Part shown: positions 27,574 to 35,940 of the stretch, in pieces
Position numbering within the stretch: the stretch's first letter is position 1
How the letters are laid out: the number at the start of each line of letters is the position of its first letter
Assembly: GCF_012027305.1 (NCBI RefSeq)
Contig: NZ_SNUF01000001.1
Coordinates: 620,001-684,000, forward strand
Direction: 5' to 3'
Source of the DNA: Thermococcus sp. MAR1
GTDB lineage: Archaea > Methanobacteriota_B > Thermococci > Thermococcales > Thermococcaceae
Length of the DNA: 64,000 nucleotides
Program-made: the position numbers and the translations under genes
Notes under the pieces: generated by a model
Seen by the model: only the letters and a program-made list of their open reading frames with translations
Told to the model about the DNA's origin: nothing
The model's database searches: none

Positions 27574-28941
27574 TCAGGTTCCCTGAAAGTCCCTCAGGTC
27601 CCAAACCATCCAGCCGTCATCCATCAGCTCTTCCTTTCCTTCAACCTCCTTCGCCACGAGACCGTAGCCCTTCTCCCAGTCATCGAGACCGACAAGCCCG
27701 GCCTTCCGCTCCAGATCCTTCAGGATTTCTCTCGCCTCCCTCCCGCTAAGGTCTTTCCACTTCACTTCCACGAAGAGAACTTTTTTCTCCCTCTCATTCA
27801 GCGCCACAATGTCAATCTCCTCCCCTTTATGCCACCACCTTCCAATCCTCGTGAACCTGAAGGGTATCTTTTCAGCCCTGTTGAGCTCAACTAAGAACTG
27901 CCTCGCTATTTCCTCGAAAACGAAGCCAAGGTATTCATTAAACTTGGGCTTGATGTCTCCAACAACATCAAAGCCCATCTCGATCTCGCTTTTCCTCGGA
28001 TAGACGAAGCGGAACCAGAAGTTGAAGAGCCTGTCGGTTATTTTGTAGATGCCCCTTCCCCGTCCCACGAGGGGCTTTTCCTCGCTTATGTATCCCATCT
28101 CCTCAAGGACGTTGAGGTACTTGCCGAGCGAGTTAAGGTCAACCTTAGCTCTGTCGGCTATCTGGCCGAAGCGGTTGTAGCCGAGTGCTATCGCCCTCAG
28201 TATGGAGAAGTACCTCGAAACATCCCTCAGCTCCTGTTTAAGAAGGTATTTTGGCTCATCATAGTATTTTGCACCCTTCGACAGCAGAAGAACTCTTAGA
28301 TTGTCCCAGAAGTCAAGCTCTGGATTGTAATCAGCCCAGTACTGTGGGACTCCTCCAAAGACGGAATAGACGTGGACGGCCTCCTCGGTGCTTAGGGGGT
28401 GGAACTTCCTTACGTTGAAAAAGTCCATTTCCTCAACTTTCCACGCTCCGGTTCTTCTTCCGTATATCGGTGACTTTGCTGAAAGAACGCCCTCCATGAA
28501 CGAAACCAGCGAACCGCAGAGTATCAGCATTATCTTTGTATTAGAGAGATGCATATCCCAGTACTTTTGAAGGACGCTGAGAAAGTCCCTTTGGGCTTTC
28601 GCTATATATTGAACCTCATCTATCACCACGACGAGCCTTTCAGAGCTTTTTCCCGCGAGATAAGTGAAGAAAGCCCTCCAGTTCTGAAGTGGATTCTCCC
28701 TGAGGAACGGGTCTTTGAAATACTCGGCGAGCCTTTCGGAGAAGTCGTCGAGGATGGTCTCGCTCTCCTCGGCGAGCAGATAGACCCCATCAACTTCGGA
28801 AAGGAACTTCTGAAGGATGTATGTTTTTCCTATCCTCCTCCGTCCGTAGAGGATTATCAGCTCGGGCCTTTCAGAGTGGTATCTTTCACGCAGGAACTCA
28901 AGCTCTGACTCCCGGTCAATAAACTTACTCACGAGTATCAT
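27574..28941 (-). CDS. Archaeal AAA ATPase with DUF234 nuclease-like end (ATPase 3)
   Basis: A 455-residue paralogue of ATPase 2. Walker A IILYGRRRIGKTYILQKF near residue 30; Walker B LVVVIDEVQYIAK near 113; LCGSLVSFMEGVLSAKSP near 145; winged helix near 260-300 (FGQIADRAKVDLNSLGKYLN); C-terminal RIGRWWHKGEEIDIVALNE and VLFVEVKWKDL with an intact ExK. Start ATG 28941 lies about 26 bases after a TTATAAAC box, so the message is probably leaderless; an in-frame GTG at 28932 is an alternative. It heads the second ATPase/THTH unit. Confidence 0.9.
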   Translation of the reverse strand: MILVSKFIDRESELEFLRERYHSERPELIILYGRRRIGKTYILQKFLSEVDGVYLLAEESETILDDFSERLAEYFKDPFLRENPLQNWRAFFTYLAGKSSERLVVVIDEVQYIAKAQRDFLSVLQKYWDMHLSNTKIMLILCGSLVSFMEGVLSAKSPIYGRRTGAWKVEEMDFFNVRKFHPLSTEEAVHVYSVFGGVPQYWADYNPELDFWDNLRVLLLSKGAKYYDEPKYLLKQELRDVSRYFSILRAIALGYNRFGQIADRAKVDLNSLGKYLNVLEEMGYISEEKPLVGRGRGIYKITDRLFNFWFRFVYPRKSEIEMGFDVVGDIKPKFNEYLGFVFEEIARQFLVELNRAEKIPFRFTRIGRWWHKGEEIDIVALNEREKKVLFVEVKWKDLSGREAREILKDLERKAGLVGLDDWEKGYGLVAKEVEGKEELMDDGWMVWDLRDFQGT

Positions 28942-28957
28942 ACTTTAGAGTAAGTTT
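28921..28957. promoter_or_regulatory. 37-bp nested palindrome over the ATPase 3 start
   Basis: AAACTTACTC (28921-28930) and GAGTAAGTTT (28948-28957) are perfect mirror arms. Between them AGTAT-C-ATACT (28934-28944) is a second perfect dyad with the same centre, 28939. The structure covers the ATG and probably the transcription start, as a TTTATAAG box lies at about 28963-28971. It is placed where a bound repressor would shut off the gene, perhaps by the product itself (inference). Confidence 0.7.
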
Positions 28958-29012
28958 CTTTGTTTATAAGGGTTTCTTTGCTGAACTTCAAAACAGGAAA
29001 AATAGAATGGAA

Positions 29013-29960
29013 TCAGACCTTTATCCCGCCCATGACAAGGGCCATAACAGCTTTCTGGGCGTGGAGCCTGTTCTCCGCTTCATCGAAGACGACGCTGTTC
29101 GGGGAGTCAACGACGTCGTCCGTAACTTCTTCACCGCGGTGGGCCGGGAGGCAGTGCATGAAGATGTAGTCCGGCTTGGCGTGCTTGACTAGTTCCTTGT
29201 TCACCTGGAACGGCTGGAATATCTTCCTCCTCTCCTCGGCCTCGGCCTCCTGACCCATTGACGCCCAGACGTCGGTGTAGATGACGTCCGCATCTTTAAC
29301 CGCCTGAACCGGGTCGTGGAGGAGCTCGAAGCTGCCACCGCTCTCGGCCGCGTTCTGCTCTGCCCACTTGATGACCTTCTTGTCCGGCTCGTAGCCCTCT
29401 GGAGTTGCAACGACAACGTTCGCTCCAAGCTTGGTTCCGGCTATCATGAGTGAGTGTGCCACGTTGTTTCCATCTCCGACGTAGACGACCTTGAGGCCGG
29501 CTATGCGGCCCTTCTTCTCGAGAATGGTCTGGTAGTCCGCTAAAGCCTGGCACGGGTGAGAAAAGTCAGACAGACCGTTGATGACCGGGACGCTCGCGTA
29601 CTTTGCTAGGTCCTCAACGTCCCTGTGGGCGTAAACCCTCGCCATTATCCCATCAACGTATCTGCTAAGAACCCTCGCCGTGTCTGCTATCGTCTCGCCC
29701 CTCCTCAGCTGTAGGTCGTTCGCGTTGAGGTAGAGGCCGTAGCCGCCGAGCTGGTATATGCCGACCTCGAAGGAAATCCTCGTCCTGGTGGAGGGCTTCT
29801 GGAAGATCATGGCCAGCGTCTTCCCCTCAAGGACGCGGTGCGGCTTTCCTATCTTGTTCCATATCTTCATCATCTCGGCGGTTTTGAGAATAGTTTCAAT
29901 CTCCTCCCTCGTAAAGTCCTGAAGGCAGAGAACGTCCCTTCCAGCAAGGCTAACCACCAT
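29013..29960 (-). CDS. argF: Ornithine carbamoyltransferase
   Basis: A 315-residue enzyme making citrulline from carbamoyl phosphate and ornithine. Carbamoyl phosphate site: FQKPSTRTRISFEVGI around residue 55. HPCQALADYQTI near 135 and the ornithine-site HCLPAHRGEEVTDDV near 268 are canonical. The start is set at ATG 29960, four bases after GGTGAT, rather than at upstream ATGs in frame (29969, 29966). It stands alone; no other arginine genes are adjacent. In Thermococcales the enzyme also serves energy metabolism through citrulline. Confidence 0.96.
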   Translation of the reverse strand: MVVSLAGRDVLCLQDFTREEIETILKTAEMMKIWNKIGKPHRVLEGKTLAMIFQKPSTRTRISFEVGIYQLGGYGLYLNANDLQLRRGETIADTARVLSRYVDGIMARVYAHRDVEDLAKYASVPVINGLSDFSHPCQALADYQTILEKKGRIAGLKVVYVGDGNNVAHSLMIAGTKLGANVVVATPEGYEPDKKVIKWAEQNAAESGGSFELLHDPVQAVKDADVIYTDVWASMGQEAEAEERRKIFQPFQVNKELVKHAKPDYIFMHCLPAHRGEEVTDDVVDSPNSVVFDEAENRLHAQKAVMALVMGGIKV

Positions 29961-30194
29961 GTGCATCACCGATTAATGCTGGCGCTCCCTTTTAATAACC
30001 CTTTCGTCGGAAAAAATCGTAGCTAACTGAAATCTTTTGAGCATCAATGCACGCGGACTTTCCAAATGTAATGTGCATCGGTACCCTTTTAGTTCCATCG
30101 ATGCATTTCGGATGAAAAAGGGACGGCAGTTTTACAGTTTTGAGTAGAAACTCTTTTATAAAGAATCCATCCAATAAATGTCGAGGTGATTGGC

Positions 30195-30719
30195 GTGACG
30201 GATTTGAAGAATGCAAAGCTTATGGGTGGCATCGGCGCCATCTTGACCTTTGTTGGAGTTGGCTTCGTGGGCTTCATTCTAAAGCTTCTGGCAGTTAAGA
30301 ACATAGCCGAGGCCACCGGGAGGGAGGAGATATTCAGCAAGTACCTCTGGGCCGCGATACTCGGAATACTGGCCAGCCTTGTTTTCGTGGCGAGCTGGTG
30401 GGGGGCAATAACAGGGATGGGGGTTCATGGATCGCCTAGGATTGGCCTCGGCATGATGGGAGTAGGTGGCCTGCTTGCGGCAATACTCATGATTGTTGGG
30501 GCCTGGTTCATGAAGCAGAGCTACGACATGATTTCAGAGGAGACTGGGGTTGGAACCTTCCACACGGCGGCACTGCTGTACATCATAGGTGCGATACTGA
30601 TGATAGTAGTCATCGGTGCCTTCCTGATACTGATAGCAGCAATCCTGGAGATAATAGCCTTCTTCTCCCTGCCTGATAAGCTTGAGAAGCCCGGAGAAGA
30701 ACCCCTTCCTGTCGCGTGA
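30195..30719 (+). CDS. DUF996 membrane protein
   Basis: A 174-residue protein with four to five hydrophobic segments, glycine-rich at the start (LMGGIGAILTFVGVGFVGFI) as in DUF996 proteins of archaea and some bacteria. The tail (LPDKLEKPGEEPLPVA) is soluble. Start GTG 30195, preceded by GAGGTGAT at the usual distance. Upstream (30150-30160) lies CTTTTATAAAG, a good TATA box. Function unknown. Confidence 0.85.
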   Translation: MTDLKNAKLMGGIGAILTFVGVGFVGFILKLLAVKNIAEATGREEIFSKYLWAAILGILASLVFVASWWGAITGMGVHGSPRIGLGMMGVGGLLAAILMIVGAWFMKQSYDMISEETGVGTFHTAALLYIIGAILMIVVIGAFLILIAAILEIIAFFSLPDKLEKPGEEPLPVA

Positions 30720-30828
30720 ACTTTCTTTGCCTGTATTTTGAAATTTTTCTCTTCTCGCCCCGGGTAAGAAGGACGCCCCTCCGGGTAAACCTAATAAACC
30801 CGAGCCTCTTCTATCTTCGGTGGCGCGA

Positions 30829-31578
30829 ATGGGGGATGGGATTAGGGTTACCCTTGTCAATTATACAAAAAAGCCTCTGGAAACCGTCACATGGTCTGCC
30901 CTCATAAGCTACTGGGACGAATGGGAGACGGAAGCGTTCGGGCGGATGAACAAAGAAGACGTCGAGATGCATCTGCCGAAGGTTTTGGGCTACGGTCACG
31001 AGTCAATCCTAGAACACGCGGTTCTGACGTTTGCGATTGAGGGCTGTTCTCGTGTGTGTTCTCATCAGCTCGTCCGTCACAGGCTCGCAAGCTATACGCA
31101 ACAGAGCCAGCGCTACATCGTGCTAAATCCCGAAGACGTCGAGGAGACCTTCGTGATTCCGGAGGGCGTGAAGCAGAGGCCAGAGCTCTACGAGAAATGG
31201 AAGTGTCTCATGAAAGAAGCGATAAAGCTCTACGAGGAAAGCTACAAGGCAGGCGTCCACCAGGAGGATGCGCGCTTCATTCTTCCACAGGCGGTGAGGA
31301 CAAAGATAGTCGTCACGATGAACCTCCGCGAGCTGAAGCACTTCTTCGGCCTCCGTGCCTGTGAAAGGGCCCAGTGGGAGATTCGTGAGGTTGCCTGGAA
31401 GATGCTGGAGGAGATTGCCAAGAACGAGGAGCTGAGGCCGGTGATAAAGTGGGCGAAGCTTGGGCCGCGGTGCGTGCAGTTGGGCTACTGCCCTGAGGGT
31501 GAACTCATGCCTCCCGGCTGCTGGAAGAGGACAAGGGAGAGGTGGAATGCCCTGACGGGTTCCAAACCAACGGTTTAA
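30829..31578 (+). CDS. thyX: Flavin-dependent thymidylate synthase
   Basis: A 249-residue enzyme that makes dTMP from dUMP with methylenetetrahydrofolate or an archaeal pterin, FAD and NADPH. The ThyX motif RHR-x7-S is present as LVRHRLASYTQQSQRY near residue 80. GYGHESILEHAVLTFAIEG and LPQAVRTKIVVTMNLREL are also canonical. ATG 30829 follows GGTGG; the open frame reaches a GTG at 30820. There is no thyA in the window. Confidence 0.96.
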   Translation: MGDGIRVTLVNYTKKPLETVTWSALISYWDEWETEAFGRMNKEDVEMHLPKVLGYGHESILEHAVLTFAIEGCSRVCSHQLVRHRLASYTQQSQRYIVLNPEDVEETFVIPEGVKQRPELYEKWKCLMKEAIKLYEESYKAGVHQEDARFILPQAVRTKIVVTMNLRELKHFFGLRACERAQWEIREVAWKMLEEIAKNEELRPVIKWAKLGPRCVQLGYCPEGELMPPGCWKRTRERWNALTGSKPTV

Positions 31579-31625
31579 GAAACTTTTTTACATAGCTTTT
31601 CTTCACAAATCCTCGGTGAGTAATT

Positions 31626-32321
31626 ATGAAAATCCGGAGCTATGAGGTAGAATTGCCCCATTCATGGGAGAGCCTTCAGGTAATTCTCAGCGAACCGGAA
31701 AAGACCCTTCCGTTCTTCCCGTACTTCGAAAGCTTACACGGTGATACGGTCAGATTCAAAGTCCCCCGGTTCATCTTCGACTTCGGTTACGAGTTCAAGC
31801 TTGCCCTGGGCTTCAGAAAGAACAGTGCGGTCTATACCTTCACAGGGGACAAGGGTGTGCTCACGGTAATCTTTGAGATGCAGGGAAAAAGGCTTAAAGT
31901 TACCGCCAGCTGGTCCGGGTTCGGCGAGCTTCTCATGGGCAAGCCTCTTGAGACCTTTGCCAAAGGAATAGCCGAGGCCATTAGGGACTTCTGCAGTGCC
32001 CAGGTAAGCTGTCCCGTTGCCAGGATAAAGGGGAAGGAGGGGGTCGTGGAGAACGTAACACCAGAAACCGCGCCGGCCCTGATAAAGCGCTTTTCCTGGG
32101 AGCTGGAAGGGAGGGACTTCCTTCTGGAGGGCAGGGCCGAGGACGGCACCCGTCTGTCCGCGGAGGTCAGGGGAGGAAAGCTCGTCAGGCTGGTGGTGGA
32201 GGGTCCCTCCGGCAGAAGGAGCGTCATAGAGTCGGACGTTCCCGTTCTGGAGCTCGATGGAGAGGTGTTCAGAGGACTTCCCCTCGAAAAGAGGTTTGAG
32301 ATAAAGGTCAGGGAGCTTTAG
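31626..32321 (+). CDS. SRPBCC/START-like lipid-fold protein, unknown ligand
   Basis: A 231-residue soluble protein. The first 140 residues (YEVELPHSWESLQVILSEPE...LPFFPYFESLHG...GVLTVIFEMQGKRLKVTASW...LETFAKGIAEAIRDFC) have the strand-helix-helix-strands-long-helix order of the SRPBCC fold, as in archaeal DUF3211-type proteins. The remainder forms a second small beta-rich domain. Ligand and role unknown. It converges with the HIT gene with a 14-base overlap. Confidence 0.6.
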   Translation: MKIRSYEVELPHSWESLQVILSEPEKTLPFFPYFESLHGDTVRFKVPRFIFDFGYEFKLALGFRKNSAVYTFTGDKGVLTVIFEMQGKRLKVTASWSGFGELLMGKPLETFAKGIAEAIRDFCSAQVSCPVARIKGKEGVVENVTPETAPALIKRFSWELEGRDFLLEGRAEDGTRLSAEVRGGKLVRLVVEGPSGRRSVIESDVPVLELDGEVFRGLPLEKRFEIKVREL

Positions 32322-32817
32322 CCGCTCCCTCGCCGGTTATTTCATCTATCGCCGCCTTGAGTTCCTCGTAGGCTTCTTCCAGAGACTCGGGGATTACCTT
32401 GGTGTCCGCTATCACCGGCATGAAGTTTGTGTCCCCGTTCCACCTCGGCACTATGTGGAGGTGCACGTGGTCGTCTATGCCCGCTCCGGCAACGCGGCCG
32501 AGGTTCACGCCCATGTTGAAGCCGTGGGGGTTCATGGTCCTCTTCAGGGCCTTTATCATGAGCTGGGAGAGCTGCATCATCTCAAGAAGCTCATCATCGG
32601 TGAGGTCTTCCCACCTCCCGACGTGCCGGTAAGGTGCTATCATGACGTGGCCAGGGTTGTAGGGGTAGTTGTTCATGATGACAAAAGCGTGCTTCCCGCG
32701 ATAGAGGATGAGCCTCTCCCTGTCGCGGTTCTCCTTAGGGAAGTCGCAGAATATGCAGCCGTCGTGCTTCGGTGAGCGTATGTACTCGATGCGCCACGGT
32801 GCCCACATTATCTTCAT
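32308..32817 (-). CDS. HIT-family hydrolase
   Basis: A 169-residue HIT protein. HVHLHIVPRW near residue 110 is the HxHxHxx triad; CIFCDFP at the start is the zinc-like motif common in archaeal members. It probably hydrolyses an adenylyl compound such as AMP-NH2 or Ap4A; substrate unproved. It is transcribed away from apgM. Confidence 0.92.
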   Translation of the reverse strand: MKIMWAPWRIEYIRSPKHDGCIFCDFPKENRDRERLILYRGKHAFVIMNNYPYNPGHVMIAPYRHVGRWEDLTDDELLEMMQLSQLMIKALKRTMNPHGFNMGVNLGRVAGAGIDDHVHLHIVPRWNGDTNFMPVIADTKVIPESLEEAYEELKAAIDEITGEGAAKAP

Positions 32818-32945
32818 TCCCTCACCTCCAGTGGGAGAAAGGGGGAGGGGTTAAAAGCTTTTTTGAAACTCAAGGTGATGAAGCGGTTCAAATCCGGCCA
32901 ACAAAGCTTTTAACTCCATCTCTCTACTCACTCCAGGTGATAGGT

Positions 32946-34181
32946 ATGAAGCAGAGGAAGGGACTTCTCATAATCCTCGATGGCCTCGGGGACAGGCCGA
33001 TAAAAGAACTAGGCGGAAAAACCCCTCTTGAGTACGCAAACACGCCCAACATGGATGGACTCGCCAAGTTTGGGATACTTGGCCAGCAGGACCCCATAAA
33101 GCCTGGCCAGCCGGCTGGCAGCGATACGGCTCACCTCAGCATCTTCGGCTACGACCCCTACAAGGTTTACCGTGGAAGGGGCTTCCTTGAGGCTCTTGGC
33201 GTTGGTCTCGACCTCGACGAGGACGACCTGGCCTTCAGAGTTAACTTCGCCACCATCGAGAACGGTATTATAACTGACAGGCGCGCCGGAAGGATAAGCA
33301 CCGAAGAGGCCCACGAGCTGGCGAAGGCCATCCAGGAGAACGTTAAGCTTCCGGTTGAGTTCATCTTTGTAGGAGCTACAGGCCACAGGGCGGTTCTAGT
33401 CCTCAGGGGCATGGCGGCTGGCTATAAAGTCGGCGAGAACGACCCGCACGAGGCCGGAAAGCCGCCCCACGAGTTCACCTGGGAGGACGATGAGAGCAGA
33501 AAGGTTGCCGAGATTCTCAACGAGTTCGTCAAGCAGGCCCACGAGGTCCTTGAGAAGCACCCGGTGAACGAGAAACGCAGAAAAGAGGGCAAACCCGTGG
33601 CCAACTACCTCCTCGTTCGCGGAGCCGGCACCTACCCGGACATACCTATGAAGTTCACCGAGCAGTGGAAGGTAAAGGCAGCGGCAGTTGTTGCGGTTTC
33701 CCTCGTCAAGGGCGTCGCAAGGGCCATAGGCTTTGACATATACACACCAGAGGGGGCCACCGGAGAATACAACACCGACGAGATGGCAAAGGCAAGGAAG
33801 GTCGTCGAGCTGCTCAATGACTACGACTTCGTGTTCCTTCACTTCAAGCCGACCGATGCAGCGGGCCACGATAACAACCCGAGGCTCAAGGTCGAGATGA
33901 TAGAGAAGGCCGACAGGATGATCGGCTACATTATCGACAGCATCGATCTCGAAGACGTCGTCATCGCCATCACCGGTGACCACAGTACGCCCTGTGAGGT
34001 TATGAACCACAGCGGCGATCCGGTTCCGGTTCTCATCGCGGGTGGTGGCGTCAGGGCCGACCACACCGAGAGCTTCGGCGAAAGGGAGTGCATGCGCGGC
34101 GGCCTCGGCAGAATAAAGGGCCACGATATCGTGCCGGTGATGATGGACCTCATGAACCGCTCCGAGAAGTTTGGGGCTTAG
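32946..34181 (+). CDS. apgM: Cofactor-independent phosphoglycerate mutase, archaeal type
   Basis: A 411-residue enzyme of the alkaline phosphatase superfamily that interconverts 3- and 2-phosphoglycerate. IILDGLGDRP near the start, AGSDTAHLSIFGYDP near 60 with the catalytic serine region, HFKPTDAAGHDNN near 300 and TGDHSTPCEVMNHSGDPVP near 345 are metal-site motifs. The frame is open from 32772, but ATG 32946 after CAGGTGATAGGT gives the family N-terminus. Glycolytic/gluconeogenic role in the cytoplasm. Confidence 0.95.
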   Translation: MKQRKGLLIILDGLGDRPIKELGGKTPLEYANTPNMDGLAKFGILGQQDPIKPGQPAGSDTAHLSIFGYDPYKVYRGRGFLEALGVGLDLDEDDLAFRVNFATIENGIITDRRAGRISTEEAHELAKAIQENVKLPVEFIFVGATGHRAVLVLRGMAAGYKVGENDPHEAGKPPHEFTWEDDESRKVAEILNEFVKQAHEVLEKHPVNEKRRKEGKPVANYLLVRGAGTYPDIPMKFTEQWKVKAAAVVAVSLVKGVARAIGFDIYTPEGATGEYNTDEMAKARKVVELLNDYDFVFLHFKPTDAAGHDNNPRLKVEMIEKADRMIGYIIDSIDLEDVVIAITGDHSTPCEVMNHSGDPVPVLIAGGGVRADHTESFGERECMRGGLGRIKGHDIVPVMMDLMNRSEKFGA

Positions 34182-34471
34182 GTTGGTCTGCCCGTCGTTT
34201 CTTTTTTCACCATTAGGTAGATGGACATCGGGAGAAGGGTCAGCGCGAAGGCCCATATCACCGCGGCGTAGAGGCCCGCGTCGATTCTGCCCCGTCTCAG
34301 AAGAAAGGTTAGTGCCCCAAGGGTTACGAGGTAAGCGCCCAGCTCCAGCGTGAAGATCCAAGAAACCCTTGAGGTTTTTCCAGTATAGGATAGCTTCTGC
34401 CGGACTTCAGCCACAAGGTAAACAATGCCCATAACTACGGCCAGCAGGGCTGATATCTCTCCCCAGTTCAT
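34178..34471 (-). CDS. Small hypothetical membrane protein (three helices)
   Basis: A 97-residue protein with three hydrophobic segments: ISALLAVVMGIVYLVAEV, IFTLELGAYLVTLGALTFLL and LYAAVIWAFALTLLPMSIYL. Not recognised. It converges with apgM with a four-base overlap. Confidence 0.6.
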   Translation of the reverse strand: MNWGEISALLAVVMGIVYLVAEVRQKLSYTGKTSRVSWIFTLELGAYLVTLGALTFLLRRGRIDAGLYAAVIWAFALTLLPMSIYLMVKKETTGRPT

Positions 34472-34527
34472 CAGGTCTCCCCCTTACTGCCTGACCTTTT
34501 TTACTTAAAACGTTTCCCGACCAAAAA

Positions 34528-34571
34528 CTTTATAAACCAGGCGTGCATATGTAATATTGAACTTACACATG
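34528..34571 (+). promoter_or_regulatory. Promoter with operator-like dyad upstream of DUF2202 locus
   Basis: CTTTATAAACC (34528-34538) is a strong TATA box. CATATGTAA (34546-34554) and TTACACATG (34563-34571) form a dyad with one mismatch per arm and an 8-base spacer, covering the expected transcription start near 34555. GGAGAGGTG and ATG 34587 follow. Suitable for a winged-helix repressor; a frameshifted ArsR-type gene lies at the end of the cluster. Confidence 0.55.
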
Positions 34572-34586
34572 GAGAGGTGAAGAGAC

Positions 34587-35411
34587 ATGAGGAAAAAGAT
34601 TTGGGGTATCGCCCTGTTGGTGTTGGCTGCCCTGGGGTTCACACTGGGGAGCGTGGCAGCGTGGCACGGGACTCCAGGAGAGAACCCGTACGCCGGTCGA
34701 ACAACCGCACCCATGCTTAACAGCACTATGGAGACGTACTATTCCGACCTCAGCCAGGAGGAGATAGACGGCCTGCTGTACATGGCCGAGGAGGAGAAGC
34801 TCGCACGTGACGTTTACCTGACGCTTTACGAGCAGTGGGACCTTCCGGTGTTCAGCAACATAGCGAGGAGCGAACAGACCCACATGGACGCGGTTCTTTC
34901 ACTGATAGAGAAATACAACCTAACCGCTCCGGAAACTCTCGACCAGGTTGGAGTCTTCCAGAACGAGGAGCTCCAGGCCCTCTACGACCAGCTGGTTGAG
35001 ATGGGAAGCGCAAGCCAGGAGGACGCACTTAAGGTCGGTGCGCTGATAGAGGAGACCGACATAAAGGACCTAGAGGACTGGATAGCCCAGACCGACAACG
35101 AGGACATCAAGCAGGTTTACGAGAACCTCATGAGGGGCTCAGAGAACCACCTGAGGGCCTTCGCCGGCCAGCTTGAGGGCATGGGGATAACCTACACCGC
35201 CCAGGTGCTGCCAGAGGAGCAGGTGGATGAGATACTTATATCAGTTCCTAACCACGGCGCTGGAATGAAAGGCGCTGCCATGGGCACCATGAGAGCCCGC
35301 CACGGCGACGCGAGAACCCAGGGCGGTATCATCGATGGAATCGCCAACACCTTCAGACACGCCTGGGGCTGGATGAGGGGCTTTGCCAACAGGGTTGGAA
35401 TGCCCCTCTGA
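34587..35411 (+). CDS. Exported ferritin-like DUF2202 protein
   Basis: A 274-residue protein. A signal peptide (IWGIALLVLAALGFTLGSVA) is followed by a DUF2202 domain at about 50-205. This four-helix ferritin-like domain has likely di-metal ligands in MAEEEKLARDVYLTL, RSEQTHMDAVLSLIEKY, VGALIEETDIKDLEDW and GSENHLRAFAGQLEG. The tail is Gly/Arg-rich. It is first in a plus-strand cluster that includes a second DUF2202 protein at 36602. Its place outside the membrane and metal-type motifs suggest redox or metal handling, not proved. A good SD (GGAGAGGTGAAG) precedes ATG 34587. Confidence 0.88.
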   Translation: MRKKIWGIALLVLAALGFTLGSVAAWHGTPGENPYAGRTTAPMLNSTMETYYSDLSQEEIDGLLYMAEEEKLARDVYLTLYEQWDLPVFSNIARSEQTHMDAVLSLIEKYNLTAPETLDQVGVFQNEELQALYDQLVEMGSASQEDALKVGALIEETDIKDLEDWIAQTDNEDIKQVYENLMRGSENHLRAFAGQLEGMGITYTAQVLPEEQVDEILISVPNHGAGMKGAAMGTMRARHGDARTQGGIIDGIANTFRHAWGWMRGFANRVGMPL

Positions 35412-35448
35412 TGTTTTTCCTTTTCTAACTTTCCGGGAGGCGAACCTT

Positions 35449-35754
35449 ATGGAAGTCAAGTCCCGAGTTTGGCACTTAGTTGAGTATGGTGAGTTTCCGC
35501 TCGAAGAGATAGACGTTGAAGAGGTAAGGGAAGACGCCCTGACCCTGCTCAGGCGCGTTAAGGTGGAGCGCTACGAGACTTCGAGGGGGACGGTGCTCAA
35601 GCTACTCGATGAGTACGGCAACTACGTCGGCAAGGTGGTCGGCTGTGAGCTCTCCAGTGTCACCATAGGAAGCGCCTACCAGACGCCCTTCGGAGTCAAG
35701 GTCACTCTGGACTGTGGGGATAAAATCGTTGGCTGGCTCTACCTGGGGGTGTGA
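35449..35754 (+). CDS. Small hypothetical protein in DUF2202 cluster
   Basis: A 101-residue soluble protein, beta-rich (VERYETSRGTVLKLLDEYGN, SSVTIGSAYQTPFGVKVTLD), not recognised. Two cysteines (GCELS and LDCGD) may be structural. ATG 35449 follows GGGAGGCGAACCTT; an upstream open frame lacks a site. The next gene begins two bases after its stop. Confidence 0.65.
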   Translation: MEVKSRVWHLVEYGEFPLEEIDVEEVREDALTLLRRVKVERYETSRGTVLKLLDEYGNYVGKVVGCELSSVTIGSAYQTPFGVKVTLDCGDKIVGWLYLGV

Positions 35755-35756
35755 AG

Positions 35757-35930
35757 GTGCCGAGGGGATTCGGTCCTGCACTAGGTCCTATACATGGAAG
35801 GCGCGGCTGGGGATTCGGCTGGTGGGGCCTCGGGATATTTGCCATCTTTATCATGTTTGCAAGACTCGCATTCCTGCTGCTCCCGTTCCTGCTCCTGGGA
35901 GCGCTGCTATACGCAATAATGAGGAGATGA
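35757..35930 (+). CDS. 57-residue small membrane protein
   Basis: Read from GTG 35757 to TGA 35930: a Gly/Trp-rich start (RRGWGFGWWGLGIFAIFIMF) and one or two hydrophobic helices (LAFLLLPFLLLGALLYAIM) ending RR. The gene is too short for most gene callers but lies directly after the preceding stop and has the next small ORF with a perfect ribosome site behind it, so it is part of the cluster. Unknown role. Confidence 0.6.
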   Translation: MPRGFGPALGPIHGRRGWGFGWWGLGIFAIFIMFARLAFLLLPFLLLGALLYAIMRR

Positions 35931-35940
35931 GGTGATTGAG

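Noticed and set aside
33396-34361. 321-residue minus-strand ORF
   Set aside because: Shadow of apgM, in GC-rich codon-biased DNA where opposite frames stay open.
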